Below are positions 61,764 to 64,000 of a DNA stretch of 64,000 bases, piece after piece. Position numbers and translations under genes: made by a program. Every line of letters begins with the position of its first letter. Positions within the stretch are counted from its first letter, which is position 1. The stretch covers positions 1-64,000 of the forward strand of contig JAITVY010000079.1 of NCBI GenBank assembly GCA_031285565.1, in the 5' to 3' direction. The notes beneath the pieces are model-generated. The model ran no database searches, was not told the origin of the DNA, and was given only the letters and a program-made list of their open reading frames with translations. Source of the stretch: Tannerella sp. GTDB lineage: Bacteria > Bacteroidota > Bacteroidia > Bacteroidales > Tannerellaceae.

Positions 61764-63458
61764 TTAATAACCGGGATTTTGTTCTATTGTAGAGAAAATA
61801 TTCTTTTCAATTTCGCTGTAAGGTATAGGCCATAAATTCTGGTGATCTCCCATATTGTAGGAAGTCGGATTATATCTTCTGGCTCTATCCACTGTTTTGC
61901 CCAGGCGATTCGTTGTAAATATCCTGATTTCTTCAAAATATAATTCCCGCATACGTTCGTCCAGTATATAATCGATATCAACATCCGAAGGATTTACGGG
62001 TGTTGCATGGGCGCGTTTACGTAATGCGTTAATATCGTCTGCTGCTTTGTCTTTCTGCCCATTACCCAAATAAGCTTCTGCACGTAGCAAATATGTTTCT
62101 GCCAGACGTATTGCATATTCATCTTTATAACTTCCGGATGCTAATGTTCCGCTGTGTAACAAAGCGTGCTCACCCAGTGCTGTCATCATCAAAGAACCGT
62201 CTGCGTTTTTACGGTAAGATTCTTCCGGGAAGTTATTTGTACGGCTGAATTTCTGTATGGCCGGATATATGATACGGATTTTGTCGGATTCTTTCAGCCA
62301 CCCGTCTTTTATGATCCATTCTCCGTAGCCTTTCGCTTCCGGATTATCTATACGGAAATCGCGAATAATGTTAACACTAGAATTTCGTATGTCATTATCA
62401 AAATCTTCACCCCACAGTTCATTGAAAAAGTAATTGGTCGGTTGGGTTGAACCGATTCCTCTACCTCCCTTTTCGGCTGTCCAGGTGGTAAATGCCGGAA
62501 CATTGGCGCTACCGTCTTTATTTGCTACGGCTGCCGACCAGTATCCCGGTACTAATTGTCTGGCTAATTGACATGGATATGAGGAACCTGCATTTTGATA
62601 CTCATATTGCAAAACCCAAATACTTTCACGATTGGCGCTCGTGGCTCTGTTCTGATTACCAACCCTGAACAAATCCCAATAGACGTCTCCCGTTTCGTTA
62701 GCCCGCGAACCGAACCGTTCTGTCATAAGCGCCATTTCAGGATGATCAATAACCTGTGAAGCTGCATTGATCGCATCCTGGTAACGACCAAGACTTATGT
62801 AGACTTCCGTCAACAGATGTAACGCCGCCTGCTTATTAATCATTCCGTCTTTAACTTCATTAATGTCTTTGAGACATTGAACAGCTTCTTCCAAGTCTGT
62901 GCGGCATTGGTCATATACTTCTTCGCGTGTTGAACGAACAAAATCGCGTTTAGGTTCTGCTACCGGCTCGAGATTCAAAGGAACCCCTCCATATAGATTT
63001 GCCAGATAATTGTATGATAAAGCCCTGAAAAATAAAGATTCGCCTTTAAACGTTTTTTTATCGTCATCACCAATCTGGTCGGTCAAGTCCAGCTGGTAAA
63101 TTATCTGGTTTGCATTTCCTATATTCTTGTAGAAATAGTTCCATACATCGCTTGGTATGTATGTGGTAGCGGTGATCCAGCCTGAATAGTTATTATACTT
63201 CAAATCCGGATAGTCATAACCGCCATGGGCAATGTCGCCGACATACAGCGTAGTCCGTAAATCTTCATTTGAATTCCAGCGTAATTCCCTGTAGTTGTTA
63301 TACAGGAAGTTCAGGGCTTGCCTGAATTGTACCGCTGTAGTATATGAATTTTCAGGGGTATAAATGTCCATTGGCTTTTCTTTCAGCCATTCACTTTCAT
63401 CACATGATGTGATATTAAAAGCCAGTGCGATTGTAAATATATATATTACTCGTTTCAT
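61764..63458 (-). CDS. SusD/RagB-family surface glycan-binding lipoprotein
   Basis: 564 residues from the ATG at 63458, which gives a lipoprotein signal (IFTIALAFNITSC). Another in-frame ATG at 63470 directly abuts the SusC stop. SusD features are the helical TPR-like core (FKGESLFFRALSYNYLANLY), YAIRLAETYLLRAEAYLGNG, ILDERMRELYFEEIR and the C-terminal WPIPYSEIEKNIFSTIEQNP ending in GY. It should lie on the SusC barrel, but the SusC gene in front of it is broken. It may therefore work with another SusC or be losing its function. Confidence 0.94.
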   Translation of the reverse strand: MKRVIYIFTIALAFNITSCDESEWLKEKPMDIYTPENSYTTAVQFRQALNFLYNNYRELRWNSNEDLRTTLYVGDIAHGGYDYPDLKYNNYSGWITATTYIPSDVWNYFYKNIGNANQIIYQLDLTDQIGDDDKKTFKGESLFFRALSYNYLANLYGGVPLNLEPVAEPKRDFVRSTREEVYDQCRTDLEEAVQCLKDINEVKDGMINKQAALHLLTEVYISLGRYQDAINAASQVIDHPEMALMTERFGSRANETGDVYWDLFRVGNQNRATSANRESIWVLQYEYQNAGSSYPCQLARQLVPGYWSAAVANKDGSANVPAFTTWTAEKGGRGIGSTQPTNYFFNELWGEDFDNDIRNSSVNIIRDFRIDNPEAKGYGEWIIKDGWLKESDKIRIIYPAIQKFSRTNNFPEESYRKNADGSLMMTALGEHALLHSGTLASGSYKDEYAIRLAETYLLRAEAYLGNGQKDKAADDINALRKRAHATPVNPSDVDIDYILDERMRELYFEEIRIFTTNRLGKTVDRARRYNPTSYNMGDHQNLWPIPYSEIEKNIFSTIEQNPGY

Positions 63459-63470
63459 AATATTATTCAT

Positions 63471-64000
63471 TTAAAATTCAAAACTCATTCCTATGGTAAA
63501 ATTCTTCATCGAGGGATATCCTGTATTTTCATCGGCATTATCTTTGATATTGCCTGTTAGTCCGATGCCTGCTTCGGGATCCCATCCGTCCCAATCGGTA
63601 ATTGTAAATAAGTTAGTTCCGCTTATATATACTTTCGCATGATTGATATTTACCTTTTTTATTAGTGCGGAGGGTAAATTATATGACAGGGATAGTTCCT
63701 GTAGCCTGATTCCGGTTGAGAGAAATATTAAATGCAACATTCCATTCAAAATCTTTATTGCGTACAGGTATTCCACCTAATGACAGTTCGTGCCCGTAGT
63801 TTTTTAACTTACCGATATTCGTAGGCAGGTTATAAGCCCCGAATCCATTCATTGCAGGTATGGGTACATTGTAAATTAAATCTTTGGTTCTTGAATTATA
63901 AAACTCATAGTTTCCATATAATCTGTTATCAAACAAACCAAAATCCATGCCCACATTAAAAGAAGATGTGGTTTCCCATTTTAAATTATTGTTAGCCATA
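63471..64000 (-). pseudogene. SusC with a large internal deletion and frameshift, continues beyond the window
   Basis: Reading leftward from the right edge, one frame gives ordinary SusC barrel sequence (NLKWETTSSFNVGMDFGLFD, DFEWNVAFNISLNRN) and then runs into a TAA near 63690. A different frame takes over at about 63705-63720 with the SusC C-terminus (GIRLQELSLSYNLP, TNLFTITDWDGWDPEAGIG, ending MSFEF). In intact SusC proteins roughly 170 or more residues lie between these two parts. Here they abut, so this is an internal deletion of about 500 bp or more joined out of frame, not a one-base error. The barrel cannot be complete. SusD follows immediately. Confidence 0.8.

Noticed and set aside
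63690-63725. Simple sequencing frameshift in SusC
   Set aside because: A single-base error would not remove the ~170 residues normally found between the two joined parts, so an internal deletion (or assembly collapse) is required.

Overview
The window looks like a chromosomal segment from a member of the Bacteroidales (Bacteroidota). The evidence is SusC/SusD pairs, several lipoprotein and Sec signal peptides, Bacteroides-type promoters (-7 TAnnTTTG, -33 TTTG) and HU/IHF-like proteins of the Bacteroidales kind. The ETF/acyl-CoA dehydrogenase operon and the A/T-rich intergenic 'linker' repeats would fit Parabacteroides or Dysgonomonadaceae better than Bacteroides proper, but the genus is a guess.

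Left part (about 0.8-19.4 kb, + strand): a membrane-tethered DUF6377 regulator is followed by a polysaccharide utilisation locus (PUL) for alpha-mannan or N-glycan-like material. It holds an SGNH esterase, a divergent GH38-like protein, a GH92 alpha-mannosidase, SusC, SusD, a second GH92 whose catalytic-acid Glu is Gln, and a GH130 lipoprotein gene broken by one in-frame TAG. The Gln-type GH92 plus an exported GH130 suggest phosphorylated, beta-mannose-capped yeast mannan. A ~110-bp intergenic repeat occurs in opposite orientations at the two ends of this block. An HU-like gene preceded by tandem 21-bp repeats closes it.

Middle part (19.5-37.7 kb): a MATE transporter with a structured leader, a divergent flavodoxin pair/AraC regulator, a relic of a SusD C-terminus, and a Gfo/Idh oxidoreductase followed by a giant HEAT + double DUF1080 protein (likely 3-keto-glycoside chemistry). 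Housekeeping genes follow: SPOR lipoprotein, murB, acyl-CoA dehydrogenase with etfA/etfB (and a four-helix-bundle gene inserted between them), a Dpm1-like glycosyltransferase and pyrC.

Right part (37.7-64.0 kb, almost all - strand): a second set of glycan genes, read from the right: SusC (internally deleted, running off the window), SusD, GH2, Gfo/Idh oxidoreductase, two DUF6807 proteins, GH43 with an F5/8 domain, GH97, GH127, a heparinase II/III-like lyase, an alpha/beta-hydrolase-like secreted protein, another GH43 and GH88. This fits plant pectin, arabinogalactan or arabinan side chains. It is interrupted by a hicAB toxin-antitoxin module, an unknown membrane protein, a Uma2 nuclease gene and a truncated HU/DUF4469 gene. 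Immediately 3' of the DUF4469 relic are four 16-bp palindromes at an exact 23-bp period, the most unexplained structure in the window.

At least four genes are damaged (GH130 nonsense, SusC internal deletion, SusD relic, DUF4469 relic), so glycan loci in this genome appear to be turning over actively.
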